Below, piece after piece: positions 1 to 8,000 of a stretch of DNA of 17,267 nt. The stretch covers positions 1 to 17,267 of the forward strand of contig CAJUII010000067.1 of assembly GCA_910586405.1 (NCBI GenBank), read 5' to 3'. Numbering within the stretch: position 1 is the first letter of the stretch; every line of letters begins with the position of its first letter. Under the pieces are notes generated by a model that worked only from the letters and a program-made list of their open reading frames with translations, had not been told where the DNA came from and did no database searches. This DNA comes from an uncultured Lachnospiraceae bacterium. Lineage in GTDB: Bacteria > Bacillota > Clostridia > Lachnospirales > Lachnospiraceae. The translations under genes were made by a program, and so were the position numbers.

Positions 1-93
1 TCTATTTGTGCTTCTCCATTAATTTCATGAATGACAACTATCCTTTTTCATATAAGTCCTCTCTGGTGGAATCATTCCACACAGATTGTCCTG
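1..93. other. Intergenic stretch downstream of larC
   Basis: No coding region is supported here. On the minus strand the only start codons that follow purine-rich stretches run into stop codons within about ten codons. A short inverted repeat, GTGGAAT-c-ATTCCAC at 66-80, could fold as a 5-bp stem with a 5-nt loop just after the larC stop. It lacks a following T-run in the larC direction, so it is at best a weak terminator. The next lar gene or an unrelated gene may begin left of the window. Confidence 0.4.
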
Positions 94-1410
94 TTATTGA
101 TTTAACTCTGCATACACAATATTGTATGCATCCTGATATGGAATCCCTCTCTCAATACAGGCTGCCGCAAGCGCCTCATATTCAGGATAGACTCTGTCAC
201 CGCACACTTTAACGGCAATTCTTCCCAAATAGGTGTCCTCCATACGTACTTCCCGCGCTAACACCGTGCGTTCCATTGCCACTCTCCGAATACCAATCGT
301 AGTCGTCTCCTGAAAGATAATCTGTTCCAGCCTTGAAATCTCCTCCTCCCTGCAAATGACATTGAGTTGATAGGATGGTCTGTTTTTCTTCATATATATT
401 GGTGTATAGTACACATCTTTCGCCCCTGCCTCAAACAGTCTGTCCATCACATAGCCAAATGCTTCCCCAGGACAGTCATCAATATTCGATTCCAGCTTAT
501 AAATAACATCCTGTTGCGCTGATAAGTCTTCGACAATCATCGCTCTCAGTATACTTGCCTTCTCATAACTGCGTTTGCCTGCGCCGATTCCCTGTGCCAA
601 AACGCTGAACTGACGCGGCAGCTGCTCCGATGTCCTGACCGCCGCAGCGATCGCTGCGCCTGTCGGCGTCACAAACTCTCCTTCAAATGCCATGAAGTGA
701 ACTGGCAGACCATATGCCTCTATAATATTTGCTGTCGCTGGCACAGGTACAGGCAGAATACCATGTTGACAGCGCACACTGCCATGCCCTTCATATAACT
801 CCGATACTATAACTTCTGTTATGTTATATTTTGATTTCAGAGAATCCATACATACGGCAGCCGACATAATATCTACAATAGAGTCCACCGCCCCCACCTC
901 ATGAAAGTGCACTTCGTTCACAGGTTTGTTGTGTGCTTTGGATTCCGCCTCAGCAAGAATGCCAAAAATTTTCAGTGCCAATGCCCTCGCGCCATCTGTG
1001 AGCGACGCCTTATTCAATACATCCGTTATCTCATTTAGTCCGATATGTGCATGATGGTGTCCATGATGCGGTGCTGCTTCGTGGGCATTGTGCTGCCCTG
1101 TTTCATGTACATGATCTCCTTCATGAGTATGCCCTTCCTCATGTGCATGGTTTCTTCCATGTCCATGAAGATATCCCATGTCATGATCATGATTTTCATG
1201 CGCCGCATCCAATATTACATTAAAATCACAGGCATCAATTCCTGCTTTATTCACCCTTTTGATCTCCACCTCAAACCCCGACACCAGTGGTCTGATACTA
1301 TTGACCGCTTTGTCAAGCGCTGTCTTGTCTGCACCCAGATCAAGCAGTGCTGCCACAGTCATATCCCCGCTAATTCCTGAATAACACTCCAAATATAATG
1401 TCTTTTTCAT
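94..1410 (-). CDS. larC: LarC, nickel-pincer cofactor nickel-insertion protein
   Basis: LarC inserts nickel into the thiolated pincer ring in a CTP-dependent cyclometallation, the last step of NPN cofactor synthesis for lactate racemase (LarA) and related enzymes; it acts in the cytoplasm. The 438-residue product starts with the family N-terminus (LYLECYSGISGDM), has a strongly His-rich segment at about residues 70-125 that probably binds nickel, and a C-terminal LarC domain (SNIDDCPGE and onward). It is one continuous frame, whereas the Lactiplantibacillus plantarum gene needs a programmed frameshift. I chose the ATG at 1410 because a GGAGG lies 5 nt upstream; the frame stays open to an ATG at 1491, which overlaps the larB stop (TAATG) but has no ribosome binding site. 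It lies 80 nt downstream of larB, in the same operon. Confidence 0.93.
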   Translation of the reverse strand: MKKTLYLECYSGISGDMTVAALLDLGADKTALDKAVNSIRPLVSGFEVEIKRVNKAGIDACDFNVILDAAHENHDHDMGYLHGHGRNHAHEEGHTHEGDHVHETGQHNAHEAAPHHGHHHAHIGLNEITDVLNKASLTDGARALALKIFGILAEAESKAHNKPVNEVHFHEVGAVDSIVDIMSAAVCMDSLKSKYNITEVIVSELYEGHGSVRCQHGILPVPVPATANIIEAYGLPVHFMAFEGEFVTPTGAAIAAAVRTSEQLPRQFSVLAQGIGAGKRSYEKASILRAMIVEDLSAQQDVIYKLESNIDDCPGEAFGYVMDRLFEAGAKDVYYTPIYMKKNRPSYQLNVICREEEISRLEQIIFQETTTIGIRRVAMERTVLAREVRMEDTYLGRIAVKVCGDRVYPEYEALAAACIERGIPYQDAYNIVYAELNQ

Positions 1411-1490
1411 ATGAACCTCCATGTTGCGGCTCTGCCGCGAATCAAATCCAAATGAGAAATCATAATCTCTTCTATCCAGCACTGTACCCA

Positions 1491-2264
1491 TTACAGTTGT
1501 TTTTCTGCAAGTCTATTGATTTGTGTCGCCAGATATCCTGCACCATAACCGTTATCAATATTCACTACGGCAATACCGTTTGCGCAGGAATTAATCATCG
1601 TGAGCAGTGCTGACAGACCATTCAGACTTGCACCATATCCCACAGAAGTAGGCACAGCAATGACTGGATTGCTGACCAGCCCGCCGATCACACTCGCAAG
1701 CGCCCCTTCCATGCCCGCCACCGCCACCACACAGTTTGCCTTCTGTATGATCTCTGTGTTTGCAAGCAGCCGATGCAGACCGCTCACCCCCACATCATAG
1801 ACCCGCTTGACAGCCGTCCCGAAATACTCTGCAGTCTGCGCTGCCTCCTCTGCAACAGGGATATCCGCCGTTCCCGCAGTACAGACTGCAACACTGCCGA
1901 TGCGTTTTACTGTTTTCTCCTCCAAGCTGCGCTCTATCTTTAATATCTTTGACACCGCATCATACTGAATCTGCGGAAGTGTCTGCCGCACAAGCTCATA
2001 CTGCGCCTCGGTCGCTCTTGTCCCAAAAACCTCGCCGTTCTTCTTATATAATGTTTTAAAAATAGAAATCAGGTACGAATCCGGCTTTCCTGCACAGTAA
2101 ACTACCTCCTGAAATCCTGTACGAACCTCTCTATGCATGTCGAGCTTGGCAAATCCCATCTCCTCAAAAGGCTCTCTCCTCAGATATCTTTCCGCCTCAT
2201 CCACTGTTATACCGCCGTTTTGTACCTGTTCCAAAATGCGTTTTATATCAATTTTTCCATCCAT
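1491..2264 (-). CDS. larB: LarB, pyridinium-3,5-biscarboxylic acid mononucleotide synthase
   Basis: LarB carboxylates and hydrolyses nicotinic acid adenine dinucleotide to give pyridinium-3,5-biscarboxylic acid mononucleotide, the first committed step of NPN cofactor synthesis. The 257-residue protein has the usual length. Its N-terminal half contains the family VDEAERYLRREPFEEMGFAKLD region. The C-terminal half, from about residue 125, is PurE-like, with glycine-rich segments such as VAGMEGALASVIGG and PTSVGYGAS. The ATG at 2264 follows a GGGTGG purine stretch. The order larB-larC fits a biosynthetic operon. larE (sulfur transfer) and larA are not in the window, so they are either to the left of position 1 or elsewhere. 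Confidence 0.94.
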   Translation of the reverse strand: MDGKIDIKRILEQVQNGGITVDEAERYLRREPFEEMGFAKLDMHREVRTGFQEVVYCAGKPDSYLISIFKTLYKKNGEVFGTRATEAQYELVRQTLPQIQYDAVSKILKIERSLEEKTVKRIGSVAVCTAGTADIPVAEEAAQTAEYFGTAVKRVYDVGVSGLHRLLANTEIIQKANCVVAVAGMEGALASVIGGLVSNPVIAVPTSVGYGASLNGLSALLTMINSCANGIAVVNIDNGYGAGYLATQINRLAEKQL

Positions 2265-2291
2265 TCATGTCCCACCCTTCCGACAAAGATT

Positions 2292-2320
2292 ATTATAATA
2301 CATTCGACAAACGGACGCAA
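2292..2320 (-). promoter_or_regulatory. Probable larBC promoter
   Basis: On the minus strand, TTGCGT (2315-2320) and a perfect TATAAT (2292-2297) are 17 bp apart, placing the transcription start about 20 nt before the larB ATG. The -35 is weak (3 of 6). It overlaps a potential hairpin: GGGCGCA/TGCGTCC on the minus strand, arms 2331-2337 and 2313-2319, loop of 11 nt. That hairpin could also end the upstream response-regulator transcript, though its T-tail is poor. Confidence 0.6.
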
Positions 2321-2360
2321 CCATTTCTGCTGCGCCCGCTATTTTCATTCCCTCTCAATG

Positions 2361-4418
2361 CTATTTAAATTCACTGATCTCATAGAATGTAACCATCATA
2401 ATCATCGTGTCAGCACGCTTCCCAATCACCTTCACTGTCACGCGGTACCATACATCCTGAGTCAGCTCATACTCCATCGGACCACAGAAGTCACCCTTCA
2501 CGATCTTGGCAAATGCTTCTCCCAGAAGTGCATTCTCCGCCTGCATTCTGCGATTGTGCTCGCGCTCATTCACACTCTTTTCAAACAAAATGTCCGTATC
2601 ATATCTGGCGTTGGTTCTGAGCAATTCAATCTTGGCATTTCTGTACTCATACACGGCAATCGGTGTCTCTAAAAGATCAAAAAACTTGCTGAGACTCGAT
2701 CGTGTGTTCCACAGCTCATTGATGATCACTGTATTTTCATCTGCGCTGCTCTTTGCCCCCATCTCCTCTTCCCTGGCAATAAACTTCTCATAGTCCGCAA
2801 TAGGCATCGGCTTGGCATAGTAATACCCCTGCGCGTATTCACAGCCAATACATTTGAGGAAATCGACCTGTTCAATCGTCTCCACACCTTCTACAATCGA
2901 CGGCAGATGCAGCCATTTCGCCATGCGGATCACAGAAGTCAGCACCTTCTCACCCTTCCCGTTAAACTCCTGATCCTGCAAAAATTTCATATCCACCTTC
3001 AGATAATCAACTTCCATATCCTTTAGGACATTCAGGGAGGAATACCCGCTCCCGAAATCATCCATCATAATCTTAAATCCCAGTCGGTGCAGACTGCTCA
3101 TCGTCTTCATGATCAAATCCTGATCTTCCATAAAAGCGCTCTCTGTCAACTCCAGATTCAGCAGCTCCGCCGGAATCTGATACTCTGTAATCAATTTCTT
3201 GAAAATCTTTACCAGATGTGGATTATAGATATTCACCCGCGATACATTTACCGAGATTGGATTGGGATTCTTGCCCTCATCCAGCCACTTACGCAGCAGC
3301 ATACAGACATGACGCCACATATATTGATCCAGTCTGCCGATGATTCCGTTTCGCTCATAGACTGGTATAAATGACCCTGGCGACATCATTCCTTTTTCAG
3401 GATGATTCCAGCGCACCAATGCCTCCGCTCCATATGAACGGTCCGTTATGAGATTAATTTTGGGCTGCAAATATACCTCAAACTGTTCCTCATCAATCGC
3501 CCGATTCACTTCATTGATAATAAACTGTTCTTGACGCATATCTTCGATCATACTCTCATTATAGTATGCGAGACTCTGAACAAATTTTCCCTTACAGCTC
3601 TTTGCAGCCAGCGAGGCTCTGTCATACATTTCCGGCACATCCACGGTATCGTCCTGAATGATGTACACGCCGCATGAGAGTTTGATGTTATAGTCCTTAT
3701 TTACCTTTCTCAGATTGATCTGAAGGGCTTTTACCAGAAGCTCCACATTTTCTTCCTTGTAGGGCATGCACACTGCAAACACATCATTCTCTACACGTCC
3801 ATAGACAAACTTTTCAAACACCATTGAGATTTTTTTCAGCTCAAGGGCAGCGCTCTGTAGTACACGGTCCCCCTCCTTGATTCCATAGAAATTGTTGATC
3901 ATCTTAAAACGATCAATATCAAACCGCGCAAATACAAAGGTCTCCTCGGTCTCCTCCATCAGCATACTGCGCACAGACCTATAAAATTTAAACTTTGTAT
4001 AAACCCCTGTCACCGCATCCCGCTCTGCTATAATCATGCGGCTCTTGTCTATGGCATTCTTGATGCGAAAGCGCAAAAGCACTGGATTGTACGGCTTCAT
4101 CACAAAATCCCACACGCCCGCCTCTAAGCACTTCTGCTCTGAATGCCAGTCCTCATTAGAGGTTGCGACGATCACCGGAATGTTATCATATTCCTGATGC
4201 CTACGAAACTCATCCATAAACTGAAACCCATCCATAATTGGCATGATCAAATCCAGCACAATCACTGCCACCTTGTTGATGTTGGCGGCAAGTATTTCCA
4301 GTGCCTCCTGCCCATCCGATGCATCCAGCACTTCATATTCATCTTTGATCACATCCCGAAGTCTCTGCTTCACAACTTCCTCATCGTCAATTAACAATAT
4401 TGTATTTTTGCTATACAT
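2361..4418 (-). CDS. Response regulator, REC-GGDEF(degenerate)-EAL-PAS-like c-di-GMP phosphodiesterase
   Basis: This 685-residue protein probably hydrolyses cyclic di-GMP under control of phosphorylation. The REC domain (1-125) shows D11, D12, phospho-acceptor D56, T86 and K108. The GGDEF domain (about 130-290) is degenerate: the motif reads ENDVF at 210-214, so diguanylate cyclase activity is unlikely and it may only sense GTP. The EAL domain (about 300-555) keeps the expected residues: EAL 332-334, N391 in ISVNVS, E426 in LTES, DDFG 453-456, K474, E510 and Q530, so it should be active. A C-terminal PAS-like region occupies about 570-683. The ATG at 4418 has AAAGGAG 9 nt upstream. No histidine kinase is adjacent, so its partner must be encoded elsewhere. 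It is transcribed divergently from the lipoprotein gene. Confidence 0.92.
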   Translation of the reverse strand: MYSKNTILLIDDEEVVKQRLRDVIKDEYEVLDASDGQEALEILAANINKVAVIVLDLIMPIMDGFQFMDEFRRHQEYDNIPVIVATSNEDWHSEQKCLEAGVWDFVMKPYNPVLLRFRIKNAIDKSRMIIAERDAVTGVYTKFKFYRSVRSMLMEETEETFVFARFDIDRFKMINNFYGIKEGDRVLQSAALELKKISMVFEKFVYGRVENDVFAVCMPYKEENVELLVKALQINLRKVNKDYNIKLSCGVYIIQDDTVDVPEMYDRASLAAKSCKGKFVQSLAYYNESMIEDMRQEQFIINEVNRAIDEEQFEVYLQPKINLITDRSYGAEALVRWNHPEKGMMSPGSFIPVYERNGIIGRLDQYMWRHVCMLLRKWLDEGKNPNPISVNVSRVNIYNPHLVKIFKKLITEYQIPAELLNLELTESAFMEDQDLIMKTMSSLHRLGFKIMMDDFGSGYSSLNVLKDMEVDYLKVDMKFLQDQEFNGKGEKVLTSVIRMAKWLHLPSIVEGVETIEQVDFLKCIGCEYAQGYYYAKPMPIADYEKFIAREEEMGAKSSADENTVIINELWNTRSSLSKFFDLLETPIAVYEYRNAKIELLRTNARYDTDILFEKSVNEREHNRRMQAENALLGEAFAKIVKGDFCGPMEYELTQDVWYRVTVKVIGKRADTMIMMVTFYEISEFK

Positions 4419-4439
4419 TCGTATCAGCTCCTTTATATC

Positions 4440-4491
4440 AAAACATCCCCCGATTCGTTCTGATCGATGTTTTTGTAGACAACACTACAAA
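4440..4491 (-). promoter_or_regulatory. Structured 5' leader of the REC-GGDEF-EAL gene
   Basis: Two hairpins can form in or at the start of the leader. The first has TTTGTAG/CTACAAA arms (4472-4478 and 4485-4491) and a 6-nt loop. The second has AAAACATC/GATGTTTT arms (4440-4447 and 4466-4473) and an 18-nt loop. They share one or two bases at 4472-4473, so they may compete. The second ends 5-6 nt before the AAAGGAG site. The leader does not resemble the GEMM-I or GEMM-II c-di-GMP riboswitches; it is too short and lacks their conserved bases. Confidence 0.35.
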
Positions 4492-4494
4492 TTC

Positions 4495-4524
4495 ATTTTA
4501 CATTTTTTTGGAGGATTTTGTCAA
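4495..4524 (-). promoter_or_regulatory. Promoter of the REC-GGDEF-EAL gene
   Basis: On the minus strand a perfect TTGACA (4519-4524) is 18 bp from TAAAAT (4495-4500). Transcription would start near 4488, giving a 5' leader of about 70 nt. The promoter lies back to back with the plus-strand promoter of the lipoprotein gene, 28 bp away, so regulators could act on both. Confidence 0.72.
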
Positions 4525-4552
4525 TATATTCTAATATTTTTGTTTTATCCAA

Positions 4553-4581
4553 TAGACTTTTTGTGCAAAAAGATATATAAT
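4553..4581 (+). promoter_or_regulatory. Promoter of the small lipoprotein gene
   Basis: TAGACT (4553-4558) and a perfect TATAAT (4576-4581) are separated by 17 bp. The transcript would start near 4588, very close to the AAGGAGG ribosome binding site at 4593-4599. Confidence 0.7.
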
Positions 4582-4607
4582 AGTATTCATAAAAGGAGGC
4601 TGTGACC

Positions 4608-5018
4608 ATGAAAAGAAAACCTTTCTACTTACTGTTGTGTACAATATTCTGTTATAGTCTTTTGTGCGGCTGTAGCCACGAGGAGGAACCCGAGTTTTCA
4701 CTCAGCGGTGAATTGAACCAGATTCCCACCCCCACAACATATTCAGACGAAGAACTTGCAATTCAGGTTTCAGATTTTCGAGACCATGTCGTGACATTTT
4801 ATCAGGAAATACAGACCCTTTCCGCTGACAATACATCCTATGAGAAGGGCAGAGAGCTTGTCGAAGCAATCGAGAAACAATACGGTGAGCGCATAGAAGA
4901 ATTAGCTGCTACTGACTTTACGGAACTGTCCAGAACAGAACTTGACAGTTACATGACAGAACTTACATCCCTTACCACGAAAATACGCGAAGCGAAAGAT
5001 GCACTGACTCTGGATTAG
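4608..5018 (+). CDS. Small lipoprotein of unknown function
   Basis: I do not recognise a family. The 136-residue product has a lipoprotein signal peptide: KRK at the start, a hydrophobic stretch to about residue 19, then the lipobox LCGC with the lipidated Cys at residue 22. The mature part is acidic and mostly helical by composition (many Glu, Leu and Thr, with heptad-like spacing at about 60-130), suggesting a small coiled or bundled extracytoplasmic protein anchored to the outer face of the membrane. The ATG at 4608 is 8 nt after AAGGAGG; an in-frame GTG at 4602 is too close to that site. It is a single-gene unit between its own promoter and terminator. Confidence 0.8.
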   Translation: MKRKPFYLLLCTIFCYSLLCGCSHEEEPEFSLSGELNQIPTPTTYSDEELAIQVSDFRDHVVTFYQEIQTLSADNTSYEKGRELVEAIEKQYGERIEELAATDFTELSRTELDSYMTELTSLTTKIREAKDALTLD

Positions 5019-5038
5019 TTCAGTGCATCTTTCTTTAT
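4995..5038 (+). terminator. Terminator of the lipoprotein gene, overlapping its coding end
   Basis: A perfect 13-bp stem, AAAGATGCACTGA (4995-5007) and TCAGTGCATCTTT (5020-5032), has a 12-nt loop that contains the TAG stop (5016-5018). A T-rich tail follows (CTTTATAT). The left arm is formed by the last codons of the gene. In the opposite direction no T-run follows, so it is a weaker stop for the convergent gene ending at 5052. Confidence 0.75.
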
Positions 5039-5051
5039 ATTATACTCTATA

Positions 5052-8000
5052 TTATTTTTTTATCTCAAACTGCTGTGTCATCTTGACTGTTCCGGCATAA
5101 TTTCCTTTGCCCTTGATTGTCACTGTATAAACACCAGCACTGATCGCATACTCTTGTCCATTGTACAATATATCATAATCTTTTCCCGCAGAAAGCTTTT
5201 TACCATTCAGCTTCACTGTCGTTGAAGCTTTTAATATTTTTCCACTGTATTTCTTGCTTTTGGTACAAGAGGTAAACGCCGCATTGGTAATATCCAGTTT
5301 GGTGATCTCAAACTCTCTTATGATTTCTCCGCCATACTTTTTGGTTCCTGAGATAATCACAGATGCTTTGCCGGCATTCTTGTTATTGACATACTTTACC
5401 TTATAGGAAACCCCTTTGGGCGCCGAACTTGTTTTCACAATCTTAGGTTTATACGCCTTTCCAGTATATGCTACAGAGGATGATGGCACTGCGGATGTAT
5501 CAAACCATTCCTCCTTTAGCATTTGACCTACTGTGCAATTCAGCGTTGCCGTCTTTCCCGCAAATTTAACCGTAATCTTTGTCTTTCCCGGCAGTGCAGG
5601 AGACACCTTCACCAAGATCTTGTCCCCCTCCATGGAATAGTCGGCTGTCGCAATGCTTGTATTAGATACTCTGATTTCCGGTTTCGTATACATTCCCTTG
5701 TCAATCATCTGCTGTGTCGTATAGACCGAACCGCCCCTGTCCACATTGATCGTAAAGACTCTCGCATCGCTGCTGGTCCCCGTAGGGCCATCAATCCCAC
5801 AGGACACAGAATCACTGGTCTTATTGTTAGAGGCAAGACTCATTCCCTTCACCTGATTCACATTGACGATGCAGGAGGCTTTCATCTCCATACCATAAGA
5901 TGTTCCCGTCAATATGATCACCGCAGTTCCCGGTCCTACCGCGGTAACTTTGCCGCTTGAACTAACTTTGGCAACTTTTGTGTTACTGCTCGACCACTTC
6001 TTCTTGGCGCTGCCCATCTCTGTGCTGTCACACGTAAGCTGAACCTTCTCCCCCTTTGTCAAGTCATAGGAGGACTGTTCAAATCCGAATTTCTTATCAA
6101 CAGGCACATATTTTGTATTGCTCAACGTTGCAAATTTAAAGGCTCTCATATACGTAGTATATCGGTTGCCGATTGGAATATGGACACCGTCATCACTGAC
6201 CAACAGATATCTCCCATTCGACCCTGCGCCTACGTCATTCCAGGTTGAGTCGTGCAGATACCACTTCTTATCAGGCATCTGTATATTATTCCATGCATGT
6301 CCGCCATTCGCACTGCCAGTCACATACAGATTCGTGATGCCAACTGCATCGAGAAGTCTGGACATCGAAAGTGCATAACTCTCACACACGCCGTATCCTT
6401 TGAGCAATATGCCATAAGAAGAATGACAGAAATAAAATGCCTCGCGCGTAGCGGTATCCTCAGCATATGCGCCCGTCACACCAATATTATTATAAAAATT
6501 ATTCTCGCAGATCCACTTGTCAAAATACACGATAACACCATACGCGGGCGAGAGCGGATAATTTGCCAGTGCAAAGTTCTGTGCTTCCACAGCCAGCTGA
6601 TTGACACGCCGCTGGGCACTCTCTTCCAGACTGCTATTATAAAATTCAGACTTTGTTATTGACAGCGAATAATTCGTCTTAGACCCAGTTGTTACGCCTT
6701 TGATATCAATCGTTCCTGTTCTGGAAAGATCCATCCAGTCAAATTTATCCGAGTATGTCAATATCAATGCTGAGATGCCCTGACAGATTGGTGACATGTC
6801 ACGAATCATCGGTCCGCTAAAAGATATCGAGGTACTGCCGTTTGTCAATTTGCTTTTCCCCGCATTGAACACGGTCTTCTCAATGCCGTTGAGCTGATTA
6901 TAAAAATAATTTTTTGATGGCAGGCTTGCATCCAGCCCATAAATCATCGAGTCGCCGCCCAGATCAATAAATACCTCAGCCGGCTCAATCTCCACTACAT
7001 CATAAGATTCCTCGATAATTTCAGGCATAGACTCCATATTTTCAGAAACAATGATTCCCATTGTATCTGTTTCCAGCTCTATCAGGCTTTCTGGAACCGC
7101 TGTCTGCGTTTCTGCTGACGTCTCCTCCTCTGTCAATGTTTCAGTCTCTGTCTCGGGCGAGATTTCAGTTTCCGTCTCGATCTCACTTTCAGTTACACTT
7201 TCCGTCTCGATCTCGCCTTCACTTTCGTTTTCAGTGTGCTCCTGTGTTGTACTTTCTGTAGAACTTTCGCTTTCTGTAGAATTCTCACTCTCTGTAGAAC
7301 TTTCGCTTTCTGTAGAGTTCTCACTCTCTGTAGAACTTTCGTTTTCTGTAGAACTCTCACTCTCTGTAGAACTTTCGCTCTCGGCAGAGTTCTCACTCTC
7401 TGTAGAACTTTCAGTCTCTATAGAACTTTCGCTTTCTGTAGAGTTCTCACTCTCTATAGAACTTTCACTCTCTATAGAACTTTCGCTTTCTATAGAACTT
7501 TCGCTTTCTATAGAGCTCTCACGCTCTACATCTGTCTCTGTTTTATCGGCACTCTCATTCTCAACATTTGTTTCTGTCTCCGTTTTATCGATACTTTCTG
7601 TCTCTAAACTCGTTTCTGTCTCCGCTTCGACTACGCTGTCATTCTCAACACCTGTCTCTGTCTTATCGGCGCTTTCGTTCTCTGTAGTTGACTGTGTTGC
7701 TTTCAGACCATCTGTCACTGAGCTTATTTCTGCCTGTATTTGGGCTGTCTCTTCCGAAGCTTCCCACAAGTCCTCCACCGCAGGCAGATCTGCTGTGAAT
7801 TGATTCTGAAAATGTCCCAGCTCCCCGACAGGCACAGACCAGTACCAGTTGATATCTCCATTATTATCCACTGCTATCACTGCACGCTCAAGCTCATAAC
7901 CGCCCTCAATCCAGGATGCCATCCCATCACAGAGTTCTATATAGGCTTTCCGTTTGTCCTCGTCAAGTGACTGCACTGCATCGACTGACAAATATGTAAC

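Noticed and set aside
1030..1210. Plus-strand Met-rich frame across the His-rich part of larC
   Set aside because: It is the complement of His codons (CAT read as ATG) and has no start signal; a shadow.
1411..1491. Upstream larC start at 1491 overlapping the larB stop (TAATG)
   Set aside because: It would add 27 atypical residues and has no ribosome binding site, while the ATG at 1410 has GGAGG and gives the normal LarC N-terminus.
4419..4500. c-di-GMP riboswitch upstream of the EAL regulator
   Set aside because: Hairpins exist, but the leader is shorter than GEMM aptamers and lacks their conserved bases.
7051..7803. Long plus-strand open frame of 250 codons opposite the Ser/Glu region, with others in the same place
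   Set aside because: It is a shadow of the 18-bp repeat, which keeps several frames open. It has no ribosome binding site and encodes only a low-complexity Ser/Leu/Val pattern.
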